Shown: piece by piece, positions 16,520 to 24,995 of the stretch | Layout of the letters: the number at the start of each line of letters is the position of its first letter | Position numbering within the stretch: the stretch's first letter is position 1 | From: CADEED01 sp964444835 | GTDB taxonomy: Bacteria; Pseudomonadota; Gammaproteobacteria; Steroidobacterales; Steroidobacteraceae | Reading direction: 5' to 3' | Length of the DNA stretch: 64,000 nt | NCBI GenBank assembly: GCA_964444835.1 | Contig: CAYUIT010000015.1 | Span: 1-64,000 of the forward strand | Notes under the pieces: model-generated | Databases searched by the model: none | The model's input: only the letters and a program-made list of their open reading frames with translations | What the model was told of the DNA's origin: nothing | Made by a program: the position numbers and the translations under genes

Positions 16520-18559
16520 ATGGCGCAGGAAACCGCATGGCGCGTGACGCGCGATTCCGCTGGCATCGCTACCTTGACGCTCGACAAGCCGAATACCTCG
16601 GCCAACGTGCTGTCGAGCGAGGTGATGCTCGAACTCGACGCGCACCTCGCTGAGCTCGTTCGCAACCCGCCGCGTGGGTTGTTAGTGCGCTCGGGCAAGA
16701 CGAGCGGCTTCATTGCCGGGGCAGACATCAAAGAATTCACCAGTTTTCGTACGGCCGCCGAGGCGTTCGGCATGGTGCGAGGCGGCCAGAAAGTGCTCGA
16801 TCATCTCGAGGCCCTGCCGTGCCCCAGCGTCGCGCTGATCAACGGCTTCGCATTGGGCGGTGGCCTCGAGTTAGCCCTTGCGTGCACCTATCGCATTGGC
16901 GTCGATAGCGACCGGCTGTCGTTGGGGCTACCCGAGGTGATGCTCGGCATCCACCCGGGGTTTGGCGGCACCGTCCGTGCCGTGCGCATCGCTGGCGTGC
17001 AAGCCGCGATGGAGATGATGCTGACGGGTAAGCCGATCCGCGGCGATAAGGCGCTGCGATGGGGGCTGGTCGACAAATTAGTGCCGGCGGATGAGCTCGA
17101 GGCGGCCGGCCGTGCGCTGCTCGCGAACCCGCCACCGCCGCATCGTCCACCGCTGTCGGTGCGGGCGCTGTCGTGGCCGCTCGTCCGCGGATTCATCAAG
17201 CCGCGCATCTTGCGCCAAGTGATCGACAAGGCGCGTCGCGAGCACTACCCCGCCCCCTATGCGATCGTGGATTTGTGGGCGGAGCACGGAGCTGCGGGGC
17301 CGCTGTCGTACGAGGCGGAAGCGCGTTCGATTGCTGCGCTGATGTGCGGCGAGACGTCGCGCAATCTCGTGCGCGTGTTTCTGTTGCAAGATCGTTTGAA
17401 AGCGCTCGGTGGCAAGTCCGCGATCGAGTTCAAGCATGTGCACGTGGTCGGGGCTGGCGTCATGGGTGGCGACATTGCTGCCTGGTGCGCACAGCGCGGC
17501 TTGAACGTGACGCTGCAGGATCGCGAGTTGAAATTCATCGAGCCCGCACTCGCGCGCGCGCAGGAGAACTTCACCAAGCGGTTCAAAGACCCAGCGAAAG
17601 TGGCCGCGACACTTGCGCGCCTGCAGCCAGATGTCGCGGGCCAGGGCGCGGCGCAAGCCGACGTTGCGATCGAAGCGATCTTCGAAAACCTCGATGCCAA
17701 GCGCGAGCTTTATGCGCGGCTCGAGCCCAACATGAAGCCCGCAGCCATTTTGGCGACTAACACCTCCTCGATCATGCTCGAGCCGTTGGCCGAGAAGTTG
17801 GCCAAGCCCGGCCAATTGGTCGGACTGCATTTCTTCAATCCGGTTGCGCAGATGCCCCTCATTGAGATCGTGCAAGGTGCGACGACGTCTGAGGATGCGA
17901 TGAAGACCGCCATCGCGTTTGCGCGCAAGATCGACAAGCTGCCGCTGCCGTGCAAAAGCGCACCGGGCTTCGTCGTAAATCGCGTGCTGGTGCCGTATTT
18001 GCACGAGGCAATGCACATTCATCATGAAGGTGTGCCGCTCGCCGTGATCGACGAGGCCGCGTTGCGCTTCGGGATGCCGATGGGGCCGGTTGAACTGGCG
18101 GATGTCGTCGGGCTCGACGTTTGCAAGCATGTTGGCCAGATCGTGACGAGCGCGCTCGGGCGCGAGTCGCCCGATGTGGCCAAGCTCGACGCGCTGGTCG
18201 CAGCGAAAAAGCTCGGTCGCAAGAGTGGCGAGGGTTTCTATGTTTGGCGCGACGGCAAGGCCGTGAAGCCCCCGCTCAACGGTGTCGAGCCGCATGCAGA
18301 TCTCGCCGACCGTTTGGTACTCGCACTCTTGAACGAATCTGTGGCCGTCTTGCGGGAAGGCGTCGTCGCTGACGCTGACTTACTCGATGCGGCCATGATC
18401 TTCGGCGCGGGCTTTGCGCCGTTCCGCGGCGGCCCACTCCACTACGCGCGTGCGCGGGGTGTTGCAGCGATCGTGGCCCGACTCGAGGAGTTGGCAACTC
18501 GATACGGTTCACGTTTTCGCCCCGACGCCGGCTGGGCGACTGTGACCTCGCTCTCGTGA
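16520..18559 (+). CDS. Fused enoyl-CoA hydratase/3-hydroxyacyl-CoA dehydrogenase (FadB/FadJ-like)
   Basis: This bifunctional beta-oxidation enzyme of about 679 residues hydrates enoyl-CoA and oxidises 3-hydroxyacyl-CoA with NAD. The N-terminal crotonase part (1-190) keeps both catalytic glutamates (GGGLELALAC and LPEVMLGIHPGFGGT). The dehydrogenase begins near residue 310 with VVGAGVMGGDIAAWCAQRG and shows the catalytic His in GLHFFNPVAQMPLIEIV. The C-terminal helical domains are present (ALRFGMPMGPVELADVVGLD and a second copy near the end). A GAGGGA ribosome binding site lies eight bases before the ATG. The thiolase partner is not adjacent, so it may work with an unlinked FadA/FadI. Confidence 0.93.
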   Translation: MAQETAWRVTRDSAGIATLTLDKPNTSANVLSSEVMLELDAHLAELVRNPPRGLLVRSGKTSGFIAGADIKEFTSFRTAAEAFGMVRGGQKVLDHLEALPCPSVALINGFALGGGLELALACTYRIGVDSDRLSLGLPEVMLGIHPGFGGTVRAVRIAGVQAAMEMMLTGKPIRGDKALRWGLVDKLVPADELEAAGRALLANPPPPHRPPLSVRALSWPLVRGFIKPRILRQVIDKARREHYPAPYAIVDLWAEHGAAGPLSYEAEARSIAALMCGETSRNLVRVFLLQDRLKALGGKSAIEFKHVHVVGAGVMGGDIAAWCAQRGLNVTLQDRELKFIEPALARAQENFTKRFKDPAKVAATLARLQPDVAGQGAAQADVAIEAIFENLDAKRELYARLEPNMKPAAILATNTSSIMLEPLAEKLAKPGQLVGLHFFNPVAQMPLIEIVQGATTSEDAMKTAIAFARKIDKLPLPCKSAPGFVVNRVLVPYLHEAMHIHHEGVPLAVIDEAALRFGMPMGPVELADVVGLDVCKHVGQIVTSALGRESPDVAKLDALVAAKKLGRKSGEGFYVWRDGKAVKPPLNGVEPHADLADRLVLALLNESVAVLREGVVADADLLDAAMIFGAGFAPFRGGPLHYARARGVAAIVARLEELATRYGSRFRPDAGWATVTSLS

Positions 18560-18630
18560 TGCAGCACGGCTGAAACGCGCCCCTGTGACGCTGTGTTAGC
18601 ATTCGCCGACCTATAGATTAAGTTAGACCG

Positions 18631-19707
18631 ATGTCCGAAGGCCGCGAAGTCACGGTGGAGTTATTGCGTTCTCTGGCGCCTCTCGAAGGAATGAAGCGCG
18701 AGAACCTGCACGCCCTCGCCCGCAAGGTCGTCATCAAGCAAATGCCGGCGGGTCGCCTACTCTTCAAAGAAGGCGAGAATGACAAGCGCACGGTGTGGGT
18801 CATCGCTGGGCTCGTCGAACTGCAAGAGGCAGGACGCACGATCGGCATGATCAAGGGCGGTACGCCCGAAGCGCGCGGGCCCTTGGTGCCAGGGCAGCCG
18901 CGCAAGGTGAGTGCACGCGCCGCAGAGGACATCGACTACCTGTCGATCGATAGCGAATTGCTCGATGTGATGATTACGTGGGACCAAACCGGTACCTACG
19001 AGGTGGGCGAGCTACGCTCACAATTCGGCAGCACGAGCGACACGGACAGCGATTGGATGACCACGCTGTTGCAGACCAAGGCCTTCCACCGGATTCCACC
19101 GGCCAACTTGCAAGCGATCTTCATGCGCATGCAGCAAGGCCAGTATCGCGCGGGCGAGGTGGTCATCAAGCAAGGTGACGAAGGCGACTACTTCTACGCG
19201 ATCGTCAAAGGCAAATGCGTCGTGACGCGCGAGACCCCCCTCAACAAGGACGGCATTCGATTGGCCGAATTGAGCGTTGGCGAGACCTTCGGCGAGGAAG
19301 CTTTGATCGCTGAGGCGAAGCGCAACGCCACCGTCACGATGATGACTGACGGCGTGTTGATGCGGCTCAACAAACAGGATTTTCGCGAGTTGATGAACGA
19401 GCCGCTATTGCAGTGGGTCGACGATCGACAAGCGAAGCAAATCATCGAGCAAGGCGGCAAGTGGCTCGATGTGCGCCTGCCCTCCGAGTTTCAGAACTTG
19501 GCGGTCGAGGGGTCGACGAATATCCCGCTGTATTTCATTCGCTTGAAGCTCAATACACTCGATCGCAACACACCCTATGTCGTGGTGTGCGATACGGGCC
19601 GGCGCAGCTCGGCTGGCGCTTTCATCCTGGTGGAACGGGGATTCGAGGCGTATGTTTTGCGCGGCGGAATTACTTCGGCCGACGTACCGCTGCGCCGCGG
19701 CGCCTAA
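18631..19707 (+). CDS. Tandem cyclic-nucleotide-binding plus rhodanese domain protein
   Basis: The protein is about 358 residues with three domains. A first cNMP-type barrel (about 15-120) lacks a clear phosphate-binding cassette. A second (about 145-260) has GETFGEEALIAEAKRNATVT, close to the consensus FGE(x)AL...RxAT cassette, so it may bind cAMP or c-di-GMP. A C-terminal rhodanese domain (about 265-355) has WLDVRLPSEF and the active-site loop VVCDTGRRSSAG with its cysteine. It has no DNA-binding domain or membrane segment. This combination suggests a nucleotide-controlled sulfurtransferase or redox switch; the function is inferred. Confidence 0.85.
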   Translation: MSEGREVTVELLRSLAPLEGMKRENLHALARKVVIKQMPAGRLLFKEGENDKRTVWVIAGLVELQEAGRTIGMIKGGTPEARGPLVPGQPRKVSARAAEDIDYLSIDSELLDVMITWDQTGTYEVGELRSQFGSTSDTDSDWMTTLLQTKAFHRIPPANLQAIFMRMQQGQYRAGEVVIKQGDEGDYFYAIVKGKCVVTRETPLNKDGIRLAELSVGETFGEEALIAEAKRNATVTMMTDGVLMRLNKQDFRELMNEPLLQWVDDRQAKQIIEQGGKWLDVRLPSEFQNLAVEGSTNIPLYFIRLKLNTLDRNTPYVVVCDTGRRSSAGAFILVERGFEAYVLRGGITSADVPLRRGA

Positions 19708-19713
19708 CCACTA

Positions 19714-20079
19714 CTACATCGTGTGGGTGGGCTTGTCGCCGGCAATGGCGCCAGCTAGGTAAGTCTCAATCTTCTTCTGCGTTTGCCCGCGGTCTTGATC
19801 GGAGAACTGCACGCCGATCCCCGCCGTGCGCTTGCCTTGGGCGCCTTTTGGCGTGACCCAAATGACGCGGCCTGCAACGGGCAACTTCTCGTCCTCGCCC
19901 ATCAGATTGAGCAACATGAAGACTTCGTCGCCCAAGCGATAGTTGCTGTTGGTTGGAATGAACAGCCCACCGTTGCGCACGAACGGCATGTACGCCAAAT
20001 AGAGGGCGCTCTTATCCTTGATCGTGAGCGTGAGCAGCCCGGGCTTGTTCGCACCCGGCCGTGGAGTCCGTTCGTTCAT
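19714..20079 (-). CDS. pilZ: PilZ, type IV pilus assembly protein
   Basis: This is a single PilZ domain of about 121 residues. The order pabC-mltG-tmk-holB-pilZ is the one known from Pseudomonas, where PilZ is needed for type IV pilus assembly. The N terminus does not show the RxxxR motif of c-di-GMP binders, as expected for true PilZ. The conserved later part YRLGDEVFMLLNLM and AGIGVQFSDQD is visible. Start ATG 20079 overlaps the end of holB by four bases; an ATG eight codons earlier is less likely. It is the last gene of the large operon and converges on the rhodanese gene. Confidence 0.87.
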   Translation of the reverse strand: MNERTPRPGANKPGLLTLTIKDKSALYLAYMPFVRNGGLFIPTNSNYRLGDEVFMLLNLMGEDEKLPVAGRVIWVTPKGAQGKRTAGIGVQFSDQDRGQTQKKIETYLAGAIAGDKPTHTM

Positions 20080-21032
20080 TTCTTGACCTGCGCCCAACGC
20101 CACAAAAGGCTCTCCACAGCAAACGTCTTATTGATCGAAGTCGGCAACAACGCCCGCAACTCGCGTACGGCGGTTTGCAGCTCAATCAGGGTGCGTATAT
20201 TCAAATCCCTAGAGCCCTGTGGCAAGTGCGTTGCAGCCCGCACTTCTGTTGAATCGCGCTGCCCCGACACGGTGGCATAAACCCGATCTGTGATCCAGCT
20301 CTCAGTGCATGCCAGCTTCAGTTCGAGATCGGCGCGGGCCCAGCTATCGGCGACTGCGGGCGGCTCGACGGTGCGGGCAAGCACGCCCGCCAGCGTATCT
20401 ACGACTTCTCGCTGGGTTGCGACGATCTGCGCCGGATCGGCATCGAGCAACGATAACGGGCCGACGCTTGTGATGCGGAGCGCATCCTCCCACGGGCCGC
20501 GACCGCGCTGCTGTTCGAGCCATTGCGCTGCGTCCTTGCGCGGCGGGTTCGGGATACGCAGCTTGAGACAGCGACTGCGGATCGTCGCAAGCAGGCGCGA
20601 GGGTTGCGCGGTGACCAGGATCAGCAAGGTGCCAGGTGTCGGCTCCTCGAGCGTTTTCAATAGTGCGTTGGCACCGGCGGTGTTGATTGCTTCGGCAGGC
20701 GCGAGGATAGCGACCTTGCCGCGACCCGTATGGCTCGTCAGTGCGAACTCGCTCAGCAATTCGCGAATCTGATCGACAAGAATGAACTTCGATTCGCCGC
20801 TCGGTTCGATTGCAAAGCAATCAGGATGCTGCTGACTCACAACCCATTTGCAATCATTGCATTTGCCGCAGGGCTTTTCCTGGGCGGAGCATAGTAACGA
20901 TTGCGCCGCCCAGCGAGCGAACGCAGCGCCGCCCGCGCCAGGATCTTCATGAACTAACAACGCGTGCGGCACGCGGTCGCTCATACGAGCGCCGATCCAC
21001 TGGGCGGCGGCAGCGCTGTGCCACGGCATCAT
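20076..21032 (-). CDS. holB: DNA polymerase III subunit delta-prime
   Basis: This clamp-loader subunit has about 318 residues. The zinc-binding cysteines (CGKCNDC) and the delta-prime core HALLVHEDPGAGGAAFARWA, ANALLKTLEEPTPGTLLILV and TIRSRCLKLRI (SRC motif) are present. The P-loop is degenerate (EDPGAGGAA), as expected for delta-prime, which does not hydrolyse ATP. The start is placed at ATG 21032, overlapping tmk by four bases; ATG 21029 is equally possible. It is co-transcribed with tmk and pilZ. Confidence 0.93.
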   Translation of the reverse strand: MMPWHSAAAAQWIGARMSDRVPHALLVHEDPGAGGAAFARWAAQSLLCSAQEKPCGKCNDCKWVVSQQHPDCFAIEPSGESKFILVDQIRELLSEFALTSHTGRGKVAILAPAEAINTAGANALLKTLEEPTPGTLLILVTAQPSRLLATIRSRCLKLRIPNPPRKDAAQWLEQQRGRGPWEDALRITSVGPLSLLDADPAQIVATQREVVDTLAGVLARTVEPPAVADSWARADLELKLACTESWITDRVYATVSGQRDSTEVRAATHLPQGSRDLNIRTLIELQTAVRELRALLPTSINKTFAVESLLWRWAQVKK

Positions 21033-21676
21033 GCGGGGCTCCGTTCGCGCAAGAACTGCAGCAGTGCCTCTTGGGCGTTGGCGCAAACGACATCAAGCGC
21101 AGCCGTCGCATCGATGATGCGAAAGCGCTGCGGCTCGCGACGCGCCAGCTCCAAGTATCGTGTGCGTACGCGCTCGAAGAACTGGGCGGTTTCTGCTTCG
21201 ATGCGATCGGCCTGGCCGCGGCGCGCACGCGCGCGCGCCAAACCCACGGATACGGGCAGATCGAGCAACAGCGTGAGGTGCGGCGAGACATCGTCGTGCA
21301 CGGTTCGCGCGAGCGATTCGATCAACGTTTGACTGACACCGCGACCACCGCCCTGATAGGCACGCGTTGCATCGGTGAAGCGATCGCACAGCACGACTTC
21401 AGCGCGATTCAAAGCGGGCCGGATCTTGTTGTCGAGATGGATCCCGCGTGCGGCAAACATCAGTAGCGTTTCGATCTCCGGCGTGATCGTCTCCTCGTGC
21501 GCGTCGAGGACGATGGCGCGTACGCGTTCCGCGAGCGGCGTTCCGCCCGGTTCGCGCGTGGCACACACGCGGTAACCATGCGCTACGAGCGCCGCACTGA
21601 GGTGGGCACTGACCGTCGACTTCCCTGCTCCCTCGATGCCTTCGAGCGTGACGAAACAACCGCGCGAGGAGGCCAT
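21029..21676 (-). CDS. tmk: Thymidylate kinase
   Basis: This enzyme of about 215 residues phosphorylates dTMP to dTDP. The P-loop is FVTLEGIEGAGKSTVSAHL. The DR(Y/F) motif is in VVLCDRFTDATRAYQGGGRG, and the LID region is ARARARRGQADRIE. The start overlaps the mltG stop by one base and the end overlaps holB. Length and motifs match the family. Confidence 0.96.
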   Translation of the reverse strand: MASSRGCFVTLEGIEGAGKSTVSAHLSAALVAHGYRVCATREPGGTPLAERVRAIVLDAHEETITPEIETLLMFAARGIHLDNKIRPALNRAEVVLCDRFTDATRAYQGGGRGVSQTLIESLARTVHDDVSPHLTLLLDLPVSVGLARARARRGQADRIEAETAQFFERVRTRYLELARREPQRFRIIDATAALDVVCANAQEALLQFLRERSPA

Positions 21677-22710
21677 TACTGCGCGCCTCCGTTCGCGGCG
21701 CGATTGGCGCGCAAGCGCGCGAGGTAGCGAGCGAGCGCTTGATTGTGCTCCTCGTACGTGGCGGAAAAGTAATGCGAACCGTCGCCGAGGCCGGTGGCCA
21801 CGAAATACAGCGCGCCGGTTTCCTTCGGCTGAACGGCAGCAAACACGGCCTCTCGACTTGGCAGTGCAATCGGCGTGGGTGTGAGCCCGGCACGCGTGTA
21901 CGTGTTGTAAGGCGTGTCGGTTCGCAGATCGCGCTCGCGAATATTGCCGTCGTAGCGGTCGCCGAGGCCGTAAATCACTGTGGGATCGGTTTGCAGCCGC
22001 ATGCCGATGCGCATCCGCGCGGTGAAGACCCCAGAAATCTGTGGTCGTTCACTCGCGAGCGCCGTCTCCTTCTCGATGATCGAGGCCAAGATCAGCGCTT
22101 CGTACGGCGATTTGATCGGCAGATTGTTCGCGCGCTGTTCCCATGCCTCCGCGAGCACCTTCGCCATCTTTTCGTAGGCGAGTGTTAGCAAGGCGAGATC
22201 CGTCGTGCCCGCGGCGAATCGATAGGTGTCTGGGAAGAATCGTCCCTCGGGGTGTTCATTGGCCTTGCCGAGGGCTGCCATCACTTCGGCATCGCTCTTG
22301 CCGCGCAACGTGACTTCGATTGCGGGATGCTTCTCGAGTGCAGCGCGGAAATCGCGAAAGCGCCAGCCTTCGATCACCGTGAGGGACTCCAAGATCACGC
22401 GCCCTGCCGAGAGCTGCGCAAAGATCTCGCTGGGCGACGCACGCGCCGCGATCTCATAGCGCCCCGCCTTGATCGTGGGCCAGCCCTTCAGCCGCAATTC
22501 CAATTCGACGGCTTGTTTGTCAGCGATTGCGCCCCGCTCGGCTAACTCACTCAGCGCGGCCCGCGCGCCCATGCCAGGTCGCACATCGAACACGATCGCC
22601 TCGGCGTGGGGCCCGGGCGCTGCCATGACCGACGCCATGCGGTGCTGCCAATACCAAGCCGCCGCCCCGACGCACGCAACGACGAACAAGAAAGCCAAGA
22701 GCTTACGCAT
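21676..22710 (-). CDS. mltG: Endolytic murein transglycosylase MltG
   Basis: This membrane-anchored lytic transglycosylase has about 344 residues. It cuts nascent glycan strands and so ends their polymerisation. An N-terminal helix (KLLAFLFVVACVGAAAWYW) precedes a LysM-like region and the YceG catalytic domain. The catalytic Glu is in LASIIEKETALASE and is followed by MRLQTDPTVIYGLG. ATG 22710 is preferred; ATG 22722 is also possible. It overlaps pabC by a few bases. Confidence 0.94.
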   Translation of the reverse strand: MRKLLAFLFVVACVGAAAWYWQHRMASVMAAPGPHAEAIVFDVRPGMGARAALSELAERGAIADKQAVELELRLKGWPTIKAGRYEIAARASPSEIFAQLSAGRVILESLTVIEGWRFRDFRAALEKHPAIEVTLRGKSDAEVMAALGKANEHPEGRFFPDTYRFAAGTTDLALLTLAYEKMAKVLAEAWEQRANNLPIKSPYEALILASIIEKETALASERPQISGVFTARMRIGMRLQTDPTVIYGLGDRYDGNIRERDLRTDTPYNTYTRAGLTPTPIALPSREAVFAAVQPKETGALYFVATGLGDGSHYFSATYEEHNQALARYLARLRANRAANGGAQ

Positions 22711-23557
22711 CGAGCGCCTCACAGTGCTCGCTCAACTGCGTGACGACCGGCGGAACCGGCAGCGACAGCGTGCGCCCGTTGCGACTCAACAAGGTTGTGA
22801 CGGGCATGACTCCTAGGCGCACATTCGTTACGAACACTCCGCTCGCCTCCCACAGTTGCGCGCGCGGCAGCGCGGCAACATCGCATCGAATGCGCAACTT
22901 AGCGCACTCGCGCAAGACGAGCGAGCGTGCGATTCCAGCGACACCCGCCGTGTCGAGCGCGGGCGTCCGCAAGCTGCCGTCGGGCGCGACCAAGAACACA
23001 TTGCTCATCGTGCCGCAGACCAATTGCCCACCCACGGTCGAGTGCAGCGACTCGCCGAGATTTGGCAGTGTCCATTCGTGACGCGCGACGACGGACTCGA
23101 GTCGGTTGAGATGCTTGAGTCCGGCCAGCTGCGGATTCTCACCGAAGGGTGTCTCACCATCGAGTGCGCGGATGCCCGCGGCGCGCTCGCGTGTGGTCGG
23201 AAATCGTGTCGCCCAGACGCTCACGATGCGGCGCGCACGCTCGTGCCCCGTTACCGCGTAACCGCGCTCGAGCGCGTCACCGCGCGTGATGATGACTTTG
23301 ACAACGGCTTCAGGCGGCGCGACCTGCGCTGCATGGTCAAGATCGTGTTCGAGCTCGGACCACGCCTCGAAGTGAATACGGAGGCGCTCACAAGCCGTGC
23401 GCAGGCGTGCCAGGTGCGCGGCACGAAAGCGCAAGTGGCCGTGACGGCACGCCAGCGTCGTGAAATGTCCGTCGCCGTACTGCAGTCCGCGGTCGAGCGC
23501 GGGCACCGCACTTGCTTCCAGGCCATCGATCCACGTGTGCACGGCCGGAAGGCTCAT
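22703..23557 (-). CDS. pabC: Aminodeoxychorismate lyase
   Basis: This PLP-dependent class IV enzyme has about 284 residues. It splits 4-amino-4-deoxychorismate into p-aminobenzoate and pyruvate for folate synthesis. RGLQYGDGHFTTLACRHG is the family opening. The PLP lysine is in AGLKHLNRLESVVAR. CGTMSNVFLVAPDGSL and LDTAGVAGIARSLVL match the phosphate-binding loops. It overlaps pabB upstream by four bases and mltG downstream, so the cluster is translationally coupled. Confidence 0.93.
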   Translation of the reverse strand: MSLPAVHTWIDGLEASAVPALDRGLQYGDGHFTTLACRHGHLRFRAAHLARLRTACERLRIHFEAWSELEHDLDHAAQVAPPEAVVKVIITRGDALERGYAVTGHERARRIVSVWATRFPTTRERAAGIRALDGETPFGENPQLAGLKHLNRLESVVARHEWTLPNLGESLHSTVGGQLVCGTMSNVFLVAPDGSLRTPALDTAGVAGIARSLVLRECAKLRIRCDVAALPRAQLWEASGVFVTNVRLGVMPVTTLLSRNGRTLSLPVPPVVTQLSEHCEALDA

Positions 23558-24963
23558 GCGGGCTCCTCGAATGCGGCTAACAACCCACGCGCTTTAGCGC
23601 GCGTTTCGTCGAGTTCACGCTCGGGGTTCGAGTCCGCGACGATACCTGCGCCGGCGCGAAACTCGATGCGATCACCTTGGACAGTCATCGTCCGGATCAA
23701 GATATTGAAGTCGCTGCGCCCATCAAGGCCAATGTAGCCCAAGGAGCCCGTGTAATGACCACGGCCCTCGCCCTCGAGCTGCGCGATGATCTCCATGCAG
23801 CGCACCTTCGGGCAGCCGGTGATCGTGCCGCCGGGGAACAAGGCGCGCAACGCGTCGATCGGACCAAGTTCCGGCCGCAACCGCCCGCGGACGTTGGACA
23901 CGATGTGGTGCACGTGTTCGTAAGACTCCGTGACCATGAATTCGTCGACATGCACGCTACCGCCCTCGCACACGCGACCGAGATCGTTGCGTTCCAAGTC
24001 GATCAACATGACGTGTTCAGCGCGCTCTTTCGGATGGGCGACGAGTTCGCGCGTTTCAACGGTGTCGGCACCGAGCGCGCGCGTGCGGCGACGCGTGCCC
24101 GCAATCGGGCGCGTGCTGATGTCACGGCCACGGATCTCGAGCAGTCGCTCGGGCGATGACGACACGATCGAAACTCCGCCCCAGGAGAGAGTCGCCGCGA
24201 ACGGCGCAGGATTCGCGCGCCGCAGTTGCTCGTGTAGCGCAAGTGCATCGACGGGCTCCGTGCAGCGAATACGCCACGGGCGCGACAGGTTCACTTGGTA
24301 CACATCGCCGGCTGCAATGAATTCCTTGGCGGCAACGACACGGGCGATGAACGCCGCGCCAACTTCCTCGCGGATTTCGGCCGCGCGGACTGCCCGAGGC
24401 GCTGGGAGCGATTCGTTCAAGGACGCGAGGTCCTGCTGCAGCCTGCGCCACGCGGGCTGCGCATCGGCCTCCCCTACGGCATAAACCTGATGACTGGCCG
24501 CGAAGTGCACGAGCGCAACCGTCGAGCGCAAAGCCAGTGCGTCGAACGGCAAGTCGGACCTCGGTAGCACCAAGCGCCGTTCAATTTCTCCAGCGAGTTC
24601 GTACCCCGCCAGCACCACCCAGCCGCCTGCGAACGGTAGCTCCTCACCGCTCGGCGTGCGCGCGGGCGGCGCGTGGCGGCGTTTCGCCACGCTCATCGAA
24701 TCGGCACAGGCGCGTTGCAGATTGGCGAGGAAGCCGCCGGACGTGACCTCGATCCCCTCGCCGGTGACGACGCCGCTCGGTGAGCGCGCGAGGCTCGCCG
24801 TTACACCGCCAAACAGAATGCTGCATTGAGACAGTGGGCCGCTCGCGACGCTCTCGAACAGCGCTGGGTAACGCTCGGGGTAACGACGTGCCAGACCGCG
24901 CAGCGCCTGTGGCGCGCAGTCGAGTAGCGCGACGAGTGGGGCTTGCGGGTGGAAAGTGGCCAC
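23554..24963 (-). CDS. pabB: Aminodeoxychorismate synthase component I
   Basis: This chorismate-utilising enzyme has about 469 residues. It makes aminodeoxychorismate from chorismate and ammonia supplied by PabA. The C-terminal domain has VSSSPERLLE, LIDLERNDLGRVC, FPGGTITGCPKVRCMEIIAQ and a GSLGYIGLDG segment. One oddity is the motif PIAGTR, where E. coli PabB has PIKGT with the lysine used as nucleophile; Ala is typical of anthranilate synthase TrpE. The adjacent pabC supports the PabB assignment. PabA is not in the window. Confidence 0.88.
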   Translation of the reverse strand: MATFHPQAPLVALLDCAPQALRGLARRYPERYPALFESVASGPLSQCSILFGGVTASLARSPSGVVTGEGIEVTSGGFLANLQRACADSMSVAKRRHAPPARTPSGEELPFAGGWVVLAGYELAGEIERRLVLPRSDLPFDALALRSTVALVHFAASHQVYAVGEADAQPAWRRLQQDLASLNESLPAPRAVRAAEIREEVGAAFIARVVAAKEFIAAGDVYQVNLSRPWRIRCTEPVDALALHEQLRRANPAPFAATLSWGGVSIVSSSPERLLEIRGRDISTRPIAGTRRRTRALGADTVETRELVAHPKERAEHVMLIDLERNDLGRVCEGGSVHVDEFMVTESYEHVHHIVSNVRGRLRPELGPIDALRALFPGGTITGCPKVRCMEIIAQLEGEGRGHYTGSLGYIGLDGRSDFNILIRTMTVQGDRIEFRAGAGIVADSNPERELDETRAKARGLLAAFEEPA

Positions 24964-24995
24964 GGCTGCAGCGAAATGGCGCCGCGCGCGGCGGA

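Noticed and set aside
17078..18295. Minus-strand open frame of about 405 codons
   Set aside because: Antisense to the crotonase/dehydrogenase gene; no motifs and shadow-like composition.
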